In this document: positions 1 through 10,971 of the stretch, in pieces | Layout of the letters: each line of letters starts with the position of its first letter | Numbering within the stretch: the first letter of the stretch is position 1 | DNA from: Terfezia claveryi | Lineage: Eukaryota > Ascomycota > Pezizomycetes > Pezizales > Pezizaceae | Assembly: GCA_015179025.1 (NCBI GenBank) | Contig: WHUX01000017.1 | Location: forward strand, 186,001 to 250,000 | Direction of reading: 5' to 3' | DNA length: 64,000 nt | Position numbers and translations under genes: made by a program | The notes under the pieces: model-generated | Told to the model about the DNA's origin: nothing | The model's database searches: none | The model's input: the letters and a program-made list of their open reading frames with translations, nothing else

Positions 1-455
1 TGGTTGCAATTGCTATCTCCTTGGGCACGAGATCATTCTTGGTATAAGTGCATACGAGCCTCTGGCGGCGGCCGTTGTTACGTCATATATTATTTTATTT
101 TTCTCACCTGCTTTCCCTGCCTGTCTCGGGGAGAAATCTTTTTCTCCCAACTGACAGATACAGTAATAGTTGGACATGGAATGCGGCTGGAATGTGGCTG
201 GAGTAAGATAGATTTGATTTGTTATTGCCGAGATTCAGTCATGTGCGGGGTTCATTCTACCTACCGACGTAGTCTCGTGACCCTACTAGTTAGAAATAGC
301 TATTATCCTATTATTGGAATACCATTCATGTTGTTAAATGCGATTGCCCCGCTCCTCCGTATATTTCGTCCTGGAATTTTCTTCTTACCTATTGTAATAA
401 ACATCACGGTCTTGAGTAGTCTAGTGCTTATATCCGGGTAGTGAAGCATCATTAT
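1..455. other. Intergenic DNA at window start, no gene seen
   Basis: I see no conserved coding signal here. A 145-codon open frame runs through it but lacks an ATG start, has no recognisable domain and has a composition like the surrounding non-coding DNA. Confidence 0.5.
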
Positions 456-1135
456 TAGTGGTAGTCAAATGAGAAAATTTTTGTGATCAATTGCATAATT
501 TTTGATCTTGGCCTACACGCTGATTGGCGCTTGGCAAAAAAACCTACTTTGCCAAGATCAAAAATTTTTGATATGCAGCCCTTTCATCAATGGACTCCAG
601 AGTCGATTGATGGTGATGGATAAATCAAAAATTTTTATTGACGGCTTAATCATCCATACAAACAACATCACCACATCCCACCACACTACACCACACCGTA
701 CCATACCACAACTTCTATCAAGTAAGCATGTCGCAAGTTAGCACATCCTCTTCCACATCTTACAGATGGGAAAAAGAAGAAACAGAAGATCTAATAAGCT
801 GGATGGAGGACAATCTTGAAGTTATGAAAGGCAAGCAAGCGCTTTGGTATAAGCAGGTGAAAGATGATCTTTTCGAAAGTAAAGATCAGATTACAGCGGT
901 TCGAATAGGACAGAAAATTGCGCTCTCGAGATCGTCAAGATGTTCTTGGATTCGGGATTTTTCAGTATAACGAGGCATTGATAGCTGATATGTTAACCAT
1001 CACGATTAATCAATAACAACTTTTTTTCAAATTACGCGGTCAAATGGGACACCTCAATATGGTTTAGTCTGTACAGGGGAGCTTGGTCAATTTTGCATAT
1101 CAATAAAAAAAAAATTTCTCATTTGACTACCACTA
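456..1135. mobile_element. Non-autonomous or decayed inverted-repeat DNA transposon
   Basis: The ends are perfect 21-bp inverted repeats at 456-476 and 1115-1135, reading TAGTGGTAGTCAAATGAGAA plus one A. The similarity continues imperfectly for about 35 bp into the element. The flanks are TTAT at 452-455 and TTAT at 1136-1139, a possible 4-bp target duplication; if the outermost TA belongs to the target, the duplication is TA as in Tc1/mariner elements. A 14-bp subterminal inverted repeat lies at 499-512 and 551-564, and the motif ATCAAAAATTTTT recurs near 558 and 623. Such subterminal repeats are common transposase-binding arrangements. Inside is one broken Myb/SANT-like ORF and no transposase, so the element cannot move by itself. 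PIF/Harbinger elements carry such a Myb-like ORF, but their target site is normally TWA, so the superfamily is unresolved. Confidence 0.75.
728..970 (+). pseudogene. Broken Myb/SANT-like ORF of the transposon
   Basis: The frame opens with an ATG after a CA-rich leader at about 660-715. Its first 60 residues contain spaced tryptophans and a WEKEETEDLISWMEDN-type helix, as in the small Myb/SANT-like DNA-binding proteins of some DNA transposons. After residue 64 the frame becomes basic and unlike a domain and stops at 970, whereas another frame stays open and gives a more protein-like stretch (DVLGFGIFQYNEAL), so a frameshift near 915-925 is likely. It lies wholly between the inverted repeats at 456 and 1135. 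The family assignment is inferred from pattern only. Confidence 0.45.
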
Positions 1136-1852
1136 TTATCAAACCGACGCGGCCTAGATTTTTAAGCTCCCGAGCGTGACCTCCAAGCTGAGCCCCAGAT
1201 GGACAGTAGGGGCTCCGCGGAACGAATTGCCATTTCAGGCGAACAAATACCTCTGCTAGTTCGGTCCTCCTAATTATTTATTGAGGGCCTGGAGATAGGA
1301 TCGAGCTGGCAAGCATAGCTGTATGGGGATAAGAGACGTGAAACATTTACGACTGCTGCTTCAGTATAGTCTGGTTACGCTAAAATGTTAGTGCAAGAGA
1401 GCTGGGAGGGAGATATAAATTCTATGTACTTGTTACCGGCATTAATAAGCCATTTTCCGAAAAGATTTTTTTGTACGGAGGGAGCTGGGGATTTGTGTAG
1501 AGTACAGCTTGCTACTGTGATTTACCCCTCATCCCATCTCCATATGCATGCATACCTACATGCATATGTTTATAATGTTTCGACGCGGCGGCGGCTGCAA
1601 TTGAGGAGCCCCCAGCAGACGGGGAGGAGCAACCGCTTTGAGTTTTATTTCTCCGCATCTCGATTTATTGGGCTTTCTTGGTGTTGAAGGCAGTATAAGT
1701 TCCCCAAGGCTGCCCCGGAATTGCTTCTTCGTCCCTCAACACACCTCCTACGACAGACAGTGCATCAGTAGACGCCTTTCCAGGTGATATACCGAATTCA
1801 AATCCACAAGCCAATTCACCAAGAATTATACCGAAGAAAACGAATTCGAATC
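1136..1852. other. Intergenic DNA upstream of the dehydrogenase gene
   Basis: This presumably holds the promoter and 5' leader of the gene starting at 1853. I see no gene in it, only a short palindromic stretch around ATGCATGCAT near 1540-1570. A 100-codon open frame at 1385-1687 has no recognisable domain. Confidence 0.4.
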
Positions 1853-3210
1853 ATGCCCTTGACTGCACGTGCAGAAGCGCACAAGGTTAGGTGGGGCATT
1901 TTGGGTAAGTAACTTAATATAATTGCGAGGGCGGGCCGATCCTTGGCCGGCTGTCCAAATGCGGTAGTCCACAGGAAGTTCTCTTGCTAACGTGACCCCG
2001 GCCTCGTGATCACAGGTTGTGGCTGGATTGCCTCTGGTATGTAACAAAGGCAGACCCACCTTTTCCTCAGCTCTATATCGCGTTTCTCACAACTTCCCTC
2101 CCACCAGTTTTCACTAAGGATCTTCTTGTCGACCCTGCCACCCGCGGAGTCTACGATGTCCAGCACATAGTCCAAGCCGCTGGCTCTTCCTCATCACTCG
2201 ACAAGGCAAAGAAGTTCCTCGCCGGCGTTAGAGCACCAGACTCGACGGCTTACGGGTCCTATGGCGAGCTCGTTGCGGACCCAAATGTCGACATAATCTA
2301 TGTTGCTACCCCGCACTCTCATCACTTCGCCAACGCCCTATTAGCACTCAATGCCGGGAAGCATGTCGTGTGTGAGAAGCCATTTACAGTCAATGCCGAG
2401 CAGACCAAGATACTTGTCAAGTTGGCCAGAGAGAAGAAGCTTTTCTTGATGGAGGCGGTGTGGACGAGATTTTTTCCCCTCAGTATTGCCGTGAGGGAGT
2501 ATGTCAAGCGTGGACAGATTGGAACCGTCAAGCGAGTCATTGCCGACCTCTCTCTCCCTCAAACCCCAGAAACGCATTTTGCTGACTCCCACCGAATGGT
2601 AAGCACGCTTTGATACAAGGTCCATAACCCACACTGACCTCCTTGATTCGTTCAGGTCAACCCTGATTTGGCCGGTGGTTGTCTCCTTGACTTGGGTCTT
2701 TATCCTCTCACCTGGGTCTACCAAATCCTCTATCACACTCAACCAGAGGAATCACGAAAAGCCCCTTCAATCACAGGATCCATGAACTTGTACCGAACCG
2801 GTGTGGATGACAACACTGTTGTTGTATGCACATGGCCTGATACCATCGGTATCGCCACTACCAACCTCTATGTTGCAACTGACCCCTCCGCTATCGGAAC
2901 CCCATGTGTAAAGATCCAGGGAACAGGAGGAGAGATTCAAGTTGCCCACCCAGCATACCGCCCAACTAAGGTCACTGTTATCCGGGGAATCGGGTCTGAG
3001 GCAGTGACTGAGTCTAGCGAATTTCCAATGCCACCAGGGCATGGTACGCATTGGGAGGCGGACGCCGCGGCGAGATGTCTGAGGGATGGGAAATTAGAAG
3101 ACGATATGATGCCTCTGGAGGAGAGTATTGTAATAATGGAGGCCATGGATAAGGTTCGAGAAATTTCAGGACTTAGATACCCGGAGAATATTGAGTCTCT
3201 TGAGCAGTAA
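1853..3210 (+). CDS. Gfo/Idh/MocA-family NAD(P)-dependent dehydrogenase (dihydrodiol/D-xylose dehydrogenase type)
   Basis: Exons are 1853-1904, 2016-2036, 2108-2598 and 2656-3210 and give 372 residues. The N-terminal Rossmann motif WGILGCGWIAS is assembled across the first two introns (GxGxxA). About 95 residues later comes VCEKPFTVNAEQ, the EKP motif whose lysine is catalytic in this family. The C-terminal half starts with AGGCLLDLGLYPL, typical of the GFO_IDH_MocA C-terminal domain. Fungal relatives are annotated as trans-1,2-dihydrobenzene-1,2-diol dehydrogenase or NADP D-xylose 1-dehydrogenase, so a cytosolic sugar or diol oxidation is likely, but the substrate cannot be read from sequence. 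The ATG is the first in frame and sits 17 codons before the Rossmann strand. The gene converges on the pseudogene at 3318-4240 with about 107 bp between them. Confidence 0.9.
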
Positions 3211-3317
3211 CTGTTAGATCTAGAGGTGTTTGGTATGGCGTGTTCTTGGCATCATATACCTACTAAGTACTCAAGTAAAATGGTTTCCTTGGTTTTGTGT
3301 AGTATTGGTGATACCAT

Positions 3318-4240
3318 TTATGAACGAGGTGTCATGGAAAAAGATCCACACGCTTGTTCATTGAGCTCTTCCTCCTCGTTCGCCTCCAAAGTTTCCTTCC
3401 TTCTTTGCTCTGCCTTCTCAGCCTCCCAAGCAATCTGTTTGAACACCTTCACAAACTCCTCCACTGGCTGCGCCCCACTAAGCTCATACCTATCATTGAT
3501 TCTAAAATTCGGGCACACCACTTATCCCCCCATTACTCGCCCACCTTGCCTCTCTATCCACAATCTCCCCCGCCTCCTCCCCTTCTTTCCGTAATTTAAC
3601 CTCTGCCTCACCCCCCTCCCCTTCCAACCCCAACCATCTCTTCACTAAGTTTTCCTTCAACCCTGGCACCCCACTCTCTGTGGCCCACTTTGCCAGAAGA
3701 ACGATGTCAGTCGGGTTTCCTTCCTCTTCAAAGTATCTTTTGAATATGCGGCCTATGACTTTATTTTGCGCTTCACTACCAAAGGTTTTATTGATTAGGT
3801 GGATGAGGATGTGCGAGTCTCGGGTGTTGCCGGTTTGTCCGCCGTGGGCAAATTTTATTCCTGCTGTGGCGCCGACGAAGTTGAGGCGTGCCCGGATCTG
3901 CGTGAGGATTTGTGGGGGAAATTTTGAGGCGTACATAGCTTCTTTGGAGATGCCTGGATAGGTGGGGGAGCTGGGGTTGAGGTAGAAGGGCTTCTAGTTT
4001 ATGGCGAAGTGTGGGTGGGGTACCTGCGTTGGAAGGTGGTGATGGCGGAGGCGAGGTGATGGTGGCCGACGTAACCTAGGGGGGTTAGTCATGGGGAATG
4101 GACTGAAGAAGGGGGGTTTCTGTATAGAGAGGAGTTATAGCTACTTCACTTAGGTATATTGTAGTGTTGATGGAGGAAAGTGGGGACTTACACCATGGAC
4201 AGAGAGTGTCCGAGACGACTTCAATGCTGAAGTTGACCAT
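3318..4240 (-). pseudogene. Decayed DsbA/FrnE-like thioredoxin-fold oxidoreductase
   Basis: The start at 4240 gives MVNFSIEVVSDTLCPW, joined through an intron (4076-4191) to CYVGHHHLASAITTFQRR. This is the CPWC active site of DSBA-like (FrnE-type) thiol oxidoreductases. Downstream, KPFYLNPSSPTYPGISKE, then the helical insert near KTGNTRDSH-like TGNTRDSHILIHL, and the cis-proline segment SGVPEF followed by RINDRYELSGAQ all belong to the family. Three lesions break the frame. One base is missing near 4002-4012. A TAG at 3994-3996 stands where family members have tryptophan (TGG to TAG). There is one T too many in the T4 run at 3504-3507, just after SGVPEF. Skipping the damaged stretch as an intron does not restore the frame. 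With three lesions in 0.9 kb, real decay is more likely than sequencing error alone. Confidence 0.78.
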
Positions 4241-5518
4241 TTTGATGTAGATTTGAGGGCTGCCACTTTGCGTGCGGTGTTGATGTAGAGATGTAGTCTC
4301 CTAGTCGTAGCTATTCAATGTCAGCTGTTAGCTATAGCAAAGAACTGGAGATTGGAAATCACTTACAAAGTCAAGTGTTAGTCCAAGGTTTTCCGCTAAC
4401 CGATTTTGGCAGTCAGTCCTAACTTGGTTGGTTTGCGCTAGGTCACGGGATAGATAATGCATGACGGCAACGTTACCCTGAGCCAAGTCACAATGGGTCC
4501 CGGATCTGTGCTGGTAGCTATGTAACGCAGCTTTATGTTTATCCGAGGGCTTGTGTTGTTTTTATATGATACAGGAGGATTATAGAATTCCGTGAATATA
4601 TTATTTCCCATGACCCTTACGTATAGGTAATAATAATAATAATAATTACGTATAGGAAAGGGTACAATTGTCCCCCACTGTGGGGTTGTGAGATTTCTTT
4701 TAAAGAATGTTTTCTTTTCATGAGATCATATGAAGTTGAGGGTAATGAAAAGCAAGAGACGTCGAACCCAGGCCTTCTGTAAAACTAGCTTTTTGCGAAC
4801 TACTTGGCTAATTTAGAGTCAATACAAGCGCTGCTCTGCTAAGGAAGGAAGGGAGGAAGTTACGGTCGAAATTCATCATGATTGAGTACAGAAAGCGGGA
4901 GTCCTTCCCACCCCGCAGCCTGAGCTTCAAAAGGCTTCGCCACCAAATCAGTTCGCAATTATTCCCAAGCAAAATAAAGATATGAGTTCACCTCAGCCAT
5001 TCGACGCCTTGAATGATTAGGTGCCTGATGGGTTTTCCCCGAGTGATGTGGAATTTCCGCACGCCCGGGGGTTCGAACCTGGCAGGTTGGTCTGGTTCCT
5101 CGCCCGTACCTAGTCAGTGCCAAGTCCAGAAGTACCACCGGCACCGATTAGAGCTCTCAATCTTTGTCAGACATGAATTTCTTTTCTCAAAGGGCACAAT
5201 GCAGCAAATGCAATTATCTACTATAATAGAGAAATTGAGTACTGACCACTTGAATTACCCGGAGGCGAACACACAATCTTTGGAGAGCAGGGTGTGACTT
5301 GCCAACAGTTTCTAAGCAGTGTGCTTTGCTAATGCGTTGTCAATTATGAAGAGCCTATGTACTTACTATTGAATGTAGTAGCAATAGACTTCAACTAAAC
5401 ATCTTGCCTTGCAAGAAACTCAAACCGCATTCACATACGAGCATCACAGTCACATTACTCTTGTCTGACTCCCCTCTAGTGAGTTGCTTTTATAATTAGA
5501 GCTTAGACAGTCCTTAGA
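4241..5518. other. Intergenic DNA, no gene seen
   Basis: No supportable coding region. It holds a short (TAA)n run at about 4628-4645 flanked by a direct repeat TTACGTATAGG. Around 5066-5085 there is a GGTTCGAACC sequence that resembles a tRNA T-loop, but it lacks the paired stems of a tRNA gene. Confidence 0.4.
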
Positions 5519-5520
5519 AT

Positions 5521-5665
5521 GTCTGAAGTGTGATGATCCTATCGATATTCTATGGATCCGAAGGTTTTAACCTTACGGATCCAGTCAACTATCTAATGAC
5601 CAGATCGAGTAAGTTGGTAGTATCATCCCTAGTGTTGCCCCTAGAGGAACCTTGTTCCTACACCT
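5521..5665. repeat. Dispersed repeat, copy 1 of a mosaic pair
   Basis: A 33-bp block at 5521-5553 (starting GTCTGAAGTGTGATGATCCT) is identical to 7147-7179. Directly after it comes GGATCCGAAGGTTTTAACC (5554-5572), found again at 7272-7290, and then GGAACCTTGTTCCT near 5647-5660, found again near 7297-7310. The three shared blocks have the same order in both copies but different spacers. This suggests remains of one retroelement family, perhaps LTR or internal leader pieces. No reverse transcriptase or integrase frame survives nearby, so the class is unproven. Confidence 0.55.
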
Positions 5666-5721
5666 CCCCTCAACACTGGGATGATCAAACAAAACCAAAC
5701 AACAACAACGACGAAAAAAAA

Positions 5722-5761
5722 AATAATAAGAATAAAAATAAAATAATAAGAATAAAAATAA
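5722..5761. repeat. 20-bp tandem duplication, A-rich
   Basis: The unit AATAATAAGAATAAAAATAA occurs twice head to tail. It is simple-sequence DNA with no coding role visible. Confidence 0.8.
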
Positions 5762-5859
5762 AATATCAAGTAAAACAGAATAAACGCCCATTATCGAATC
5801 TTTCCTAATGCCTAAACCTCCCCTATTTCCAGCGCACGTTGTTTCTTTTTTTGGGTATA

Positions 5860-6135
5860 GAGGCTCCGGTGTGCATGTTGATAGTAGGTCAAGTGCTCAG
5901 AGGCTACATGTTGATAGTAGAGCCCCCGGAAGTCAACAAAAGCCCTCAGATGTTTTCTCTCAAATCAAGCCCACGTAGTCAAAAGCCCATGGTAAAAGCC
6001 CTCAGTTCGGTGACAGATCTTCTATGAAGATGAACCCTCAGTGCCAACAAAAGAACTGTGTCAGTTCTGTGCCCTCGGTAACTTGTCTCTCTCGGTAACT
6101 TATCTCTCTCGATAACTTGTCTCTTCCTCTGTGTG
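5860..6135. repeat. Short tandem-like repeats in a non-coding stretch
   Basis: CATGTTGATAGTAG occurs twice (about 5872 and 5908). CAAAAGCCCTCAG-like words recur near 5940-6005. A CTCGGTAACTTGTCTCT-like 20-bp unit is repeated about three times between 6075 and 6125. None of it codes. Confidence 0.5.
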
Positions 6136-7146
6136 TGCAAAAACCCTCTGGTGCCCCCGTAACTTTAGTCTTCTTAGAAAGGTGAGAGAAGAAGGAACGG
6201 AGGGGCGGCAAAGCGTTTAGGCGAGATAAAAATTTAAATGGGGCTCTAAAACAAACCTCGAGTCCTGGTAAGCCATCTGGTTAGCAGTTCTTTGGTAACG
6301 ATCTGACTGAGTCAACTGAGCAGTAACTGAAGAAAGAGTAGAAGGGACTTGTATGTATGAAGTTTGGTTTTCTATTTGAAGATGCTCTTTGTCTTCTCCA
6401 TTCTTCTTTCTCCACCATCCATCCCAGTTTGAGATTTTGAGTGGTGCCAGTGTGTGGAGAAGAGTAAAACGATGTAGTAGTATTTGACATAGTTAATAAC
6501 TTGCAGTGTTCACCGTTCCTGTTCTCGCATTAGCACATAGACGAGCGTAGTCTCGTTCACAAGATAAACGAATTAAGAAGCGAGCATGGTGCTATATTTA
6601 GCTTGATGATCTTTGTCGCATCTACTCCGTTAGCGAACGGTTTAACTCAGTACTTACGGCTGCCACAGTTTTAGTTTCTTGGGCTTTGGATCTTTCTTTT
6701 GGCTGAAATCGAAATGCTAGCAAGTGCATGATGTTTTGAATATCTGTTTGGCCTTCCTTTCTCGCTCGCCGGTTGCTAATAGATGCTACAGGGATTTATA
6801 ACTCTTACTAGCGACTGCGGGCGAAAGTGTCATCAATTACTCCTCCCATTCATAGGAACCGAAAAACTCACTAGCACCTTGACGGAAAATGGTCCGAAGA
6901 GGTTATACTGGACCGGGTAGATTCACGGCCTGAGAAAATACAATTCCGGGAAGAATCCTGTGTGCCCTTCTAGGGATGTTCATACTTATTCCCCGCTGCA
7001 AGTTCGGCATTTTGGAAGTTAGTGCAAAAAGATCAGGTTTTATGGTGAAAGAAGAAGCGGTAAACAAAAATAAGAAGCAAGCACAACAATATGATTTTAA
7101 GTAGAGAGAGTAGCAAAAAAGCGTAACCGGGCTCATAACCTAGAAG
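6136..7146. other. Intergenic DNA between the two mosaic repeat copies
   Basis: No gene recognised. Open frames are short and have no domain signal. It may be the decayed interior of the element whose fragments lie at 5521 and 7147, but no conserved residue pattern supports this. Confidence 0.35.
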
Positions 7147-7312
7147 GTCTGAAGTGTGATGATCCTATCGATATTCTATTCGTATAGAAGAGAAAGAGGT
7201 GAAAGAAAGGGGATCATTGATAAAACTCTCTCTAGTATCTTCCTATCCCCAGACTTTCTTGAAGTCGTGGTGGATCCGAAGGTTTTAACCCTAAAGGAAC
7301 CTTGTTCCTGCC
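7147..7312. repeat. Dispersed repeat, copy 2 of a mosaic pair
   Basis: It shares 33 identical bases (7147-7179) with 5521-5553, then GGATCCGAAGGTTTTAACC at 7272-7290 and GGAACCTTGTTCCT at about 7297-7310. Between the first two blocks this copy has 92 bp that are absent from copy 1, where the blocks touch. Confidence 0.55.
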
Positions 7313-7825
7313 ATAAACAACAGGAGACAAACTGATGTGTGGAGAGGTCCTAAATATTAAGTTTCTTTGGATCTGTATTGACACCAATTCCAATCCTATT
7401 ATGCTACCTTTAAGACTACTAAAAAATAAGTTGTTGTCCAACCCCAAATTGGGTAGTCAATCACAGCCATAGATTGCCCTCTGTAGCCCTCAACCGCTTC
7501 AGCGCCACCCTCTATGCCCACCGGAAGCCACTTTGTACAGAAGGTAGATGTATGAAATGAATGCCCATGCCCTATACTGCTACCCGCTTAATAGGTTATT
7601 GTTTAATAGTAACCGTTGGTACCGGGAACCAGGGATGGTATTTCTCCGAATCTATCTTTACATCCAGCTTTTCTGCTGGAGGGGAATTCTTCTCAAGGGT
7701 TTTCGCAAGAGCGGAGATGGAGATGTTGGTGGCGATGCAGGAGCGCAGAGTATCCTTGAGGCTCTATCGACGCCAGGATTGGGCTCAGTAAACTGGAAAC
7801 GGAACAAAACCAAAGCAGAAGATTG

Positions 7826-10555
7826 TTAACCTACATTCTTGTACATTTCCTCGCAAAGAAGCGATCGAGAGACACTTGCGCGCATTTTATTAAGTAGCTC
7901 ATAGTGCCTTCGGGCCTCGGTGATGTAGTAGGTGGCTTCCTCCAGGGTTTCTTGTTTCTATCACAAAGAAATATGTTAATATGGAACGGCATGTTATGAT
8001 AATTGAAGATGGCATACATCCGCAGCAATTCGTTCTTCGTCTACTCCATTCTCTACATCCGCTTCCTTCTCCTTTTGAGGTTGAAAATACTCCCACGGTA
8101 CAGACTCCCAGTCGAAATTTTCTGGTACTTGGATAGACTTAAATGGTTTCATCCGGAGCATGAATCTCAGCTCCCCTGTACCATACGGTTGGGGGTGAGT
8201 TTTTATTAGGTCCATGGCGAGCAGTAAGCGGTGAGTCTATATGCGGTGTCAGTCCAAATCTAAAGTAATAGTAAGTAGCATGGGGATGTGTAGACATTAT
8301 TGACATACATTTAACAGAGCAGCCACAAGATCATGTTGTGCTTTCGCTTCAATTGACAGGTATGTAAGATATGCAAGTGTGTCCTGCTGTTGGGCAGTCC
8401 ACTCCTCTGGAACTGGTTTTGCCGCCTGATGCAGAAGGTGGCTCCTGATCCGATCAATGTGAAGGATACGGCTGCTGATGTAGTGCTGTACCACCCAGTA
8501 CATGCCGGCAAATTCGTACGGCTGATATATCTCGAGCTCAAACCCAAGGAGCACTATCCATTCCATTATCCGCAGCTTGTAATGGAATACCCACGATGAT
8601 AAAGGATATGAAAATGTCTCTCCATCATCCTCACCGGCCATTGGTTCTTCTTTTGTGTATTCACGGAGCTCAGCATCTACTTCTTCAGCCTGAAAGTGAG
8701 TGACAATCAGCCACCGTCTCCTGTGCTTTAGTGGGACAATAAACCTACTTCTGCCTGAAATGTATCCCATTCAAGCAAGGTATGACATAGCGTCCTTCTC
8801 AGTCTAGGTCGGTTCATGCACAGTTTTTGAAATAAACCTAAGATGAGCTACAATGGTTGTCAGTGAGCAACTGTACAGAAGTCAATAGCCAGGAAGTCCC
8901 TACTTGCATGGCTCGGTCAACAAACCAGTTTATCCTCTTTGTAATATTAGACTCTGCGCTTAGAGGATGCTCAGCTGCTGAATTCCTAGAATCCAGTAAC
9001 TTTGGGAGAGGGCAACAAAGTTCCTTAACATCTTCGATCACGTATTCCTTAATGGGTATCTTTCCTACAACCACCCAGTTCTGAACTAACAGAGCTTGTA
9101 GAGAGACGCGGACATATGTGAAAGGCTGATGCTTTCGGGAATTGAAGCGGAGAAGAAACGTCTGTACATTGTTAGTACCCCTCAAACTCGTGATACGGTG
9201 TTCCTTACAACTATATTTCCCGGGCTCACATACTCAAGAACCTTCATTATCTCCATCATCTCCTGGCACATCCGCTTCAGGTTCCTTATAGCCTCTGCAA
9301 AAGGCATGTCAACCTTCGGCCGCGGTGGGACAGTACTCGCGAGTTTTCTTTGGACATTTGTACTAAACGCCTCCTCAACAGGCTTTCCCAGATTATGAGA
9401 CTCCTCAATTTGAGTGCATAGCTTGATGCAGGATTCCCAAGGAGGCGACACTATGTCCTTATATGAATGATATTGCTCTACATCTAGAGAAAACCCTTGT
9501 AACATAGCAAGCCGGTGGGACAGCCGGTCCTTAAGGGCGGAATGTATGTTCTCGCTCCACAGGCCTGCATCTGCGACGGTTTCGAGCAATTGTAAAGCCT
9601 TCTCGAGCTCTTCACAAACGTCTTTGGGATTTATTGAGTCGAGTAGTGATATGTTGTATGTTGAGGTGGAGAAATCTTCTTCCTATATTCACAGCTTTAG
9701 CCAAAAAAAAAAAAAACCATCTGCATGATTGTATTACCTCAGGAAGATACTGGGACTTTATTCTGGTATTCACGACACCACAACATTTAACCAGCCCTAA
9801 ACAATAGGCTCTCAGAACACTTAAAAGGACCTCATCGTGCTGGGATAGTTCGGGGGGTGGACTCCTGAAGACAGCTTTCTCTAGTACATGTGGACTGCTT
9901 TCAAGTAGACTATCAATATAGAGGGAGATAAGCACCGTCTGAGAGAGTGAACTTCCGGTATGCCATGCCATCTACCAAAAGTTAGCACTTCCGAGGGCTG
10001 GGACAGCAATTTGACATGCCTCAGAGGAAAATAACTGATCCATGACTCCTATTATCTCCTCAGGTGACCTTGATGCAAGGACATTGAACTGTTCCTCGCT
10101 TATGGCAGGCATCAATCCACTGTCCATCTTTGGATCCATAATCTGTGCCATCCGGACGGTGCCATTAGCACCTCATGCCTCCCCTATCGAACATCCAAAC
10201 AGCAGCATATCCACATGCCTCAAGAGCTCCAACTGCTTCGAGCAGAGTGAAATTTGGATCCTGAACTAGTTGCCCAATGAGGAGAGCTATAGAATGTCAG
10301 GTGGTACTCATTAGTTTGCGGTACGAGAAAACCTCACTTACTATTCGTCTCATCAATGAACCTCTGCGTAATATCTCTATATTCCACCTGAACTCCTCCC
10401 TCGTGACCACACGAGACAGGGCCATCTTCGCTGACATCGAGGTGCTGGAAACCTTCGAACCACTGGGTCAACTTCGGAAAATAACAAAGGCACTCCATAA
10501 AGACATAAGTCCTGGAAAACTTTGACTTACCCTCATTCAGGCCAGTGCCATCCAT
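7826..10555 (-). CDS. NAA35: NatC N-terminal acetyltransferase auxiliary subunit, Mak10/NAA35
   Basis: Ten exons sum to 2202 nt (733 residues): 10555-10342, 10286-10219, 10142-10020, 9971-9738, 9682-9209, 9161-8904, 8847-8749, 8689-8309, 8236-8018 and 7957-7826. The family signature GALEIMDPKMDSG (about residue 90) is formed across intron 2, followed by SEMAWHTGSSLSQTVLISLY across intron 3 and GFELEIYQPYEFAGMYWVV in the C-terminal half. NAA35 anchors the catalytic NAA30 and NAA38 to the ribosome, and NatC acetylates nascent Met-Leu/Ile/Phe N-termini in the cytosol. Introns 2 (10143-10218) and 3 (9972-10019) both begin with GC rather than GT, with the same donor GAG|GCATGT. Both contain stops or shift the frame if retained, so they must be removed. 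The first exon is open without an intron although a GTAAGT occurs at 10525-10530. Confidence 0.9.
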
Positions 10556-10971
10556 TGCGTCTGCTTTATCGTGTCAACAATGAGGCTCTTGCGCAATACG
10601 CAGCCTGCAGAATGCTGGGTGCTGAGCTGACGTGAATGGTGGGTTGGTGGGGTTCTAGTGAGCGAGCAAAATGTGTAGCGGCGCACAAATATTAGATTAT
10701 GTGGTGAAGCAACAAGATTTTATTTACTTGAGTCAAGGTGAAACTTTAGATAGCAGGGACGACAATAATATTGGCAATATGTTCTATTTAGTAAAACTGA
10801 GAAAATTGTTTTTTTACAGCTCCAACAAGTCATCCACATCTGTTCTCGTCCCCACATCCACTGGTCATTGAAAGGTATTTCCCCCGCATTGTTAGCTACC
10901 CAATGAGCACCAGCAGTGACCCCCCTACCCCCATTCGAGTGCGATTGCATAACTCAGAATATTCCATCATC
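10556..10971. other. Spacer between ATP15 and NAA35
   Basis: About 416 bp between two minus-strand genes in tandem, expected to hold the NAA35 promoter and the ATP15 3' end. No gene is visible in it. Confidence 0.4.

Noticed and set aside
4..441. 145-codon open frame at the window start
   Set aside because: It starts with TTG rather than ATG and shows no conserved motif.
5050..5110. tRNA-like GGTTCGAACC motif
   Set aside because: The T-loop consensus is present, but flanking bases do not form a 5-bp T-stem on either strand, and no anticodon or acceptor arms can be drawn.
10485..10531. Possible first intron of NAA35 starting at GTAAGT
   Set aside because: All available acceptors leave the wrong phase, while the unspliced frame is open and the full model is a multiple of three.
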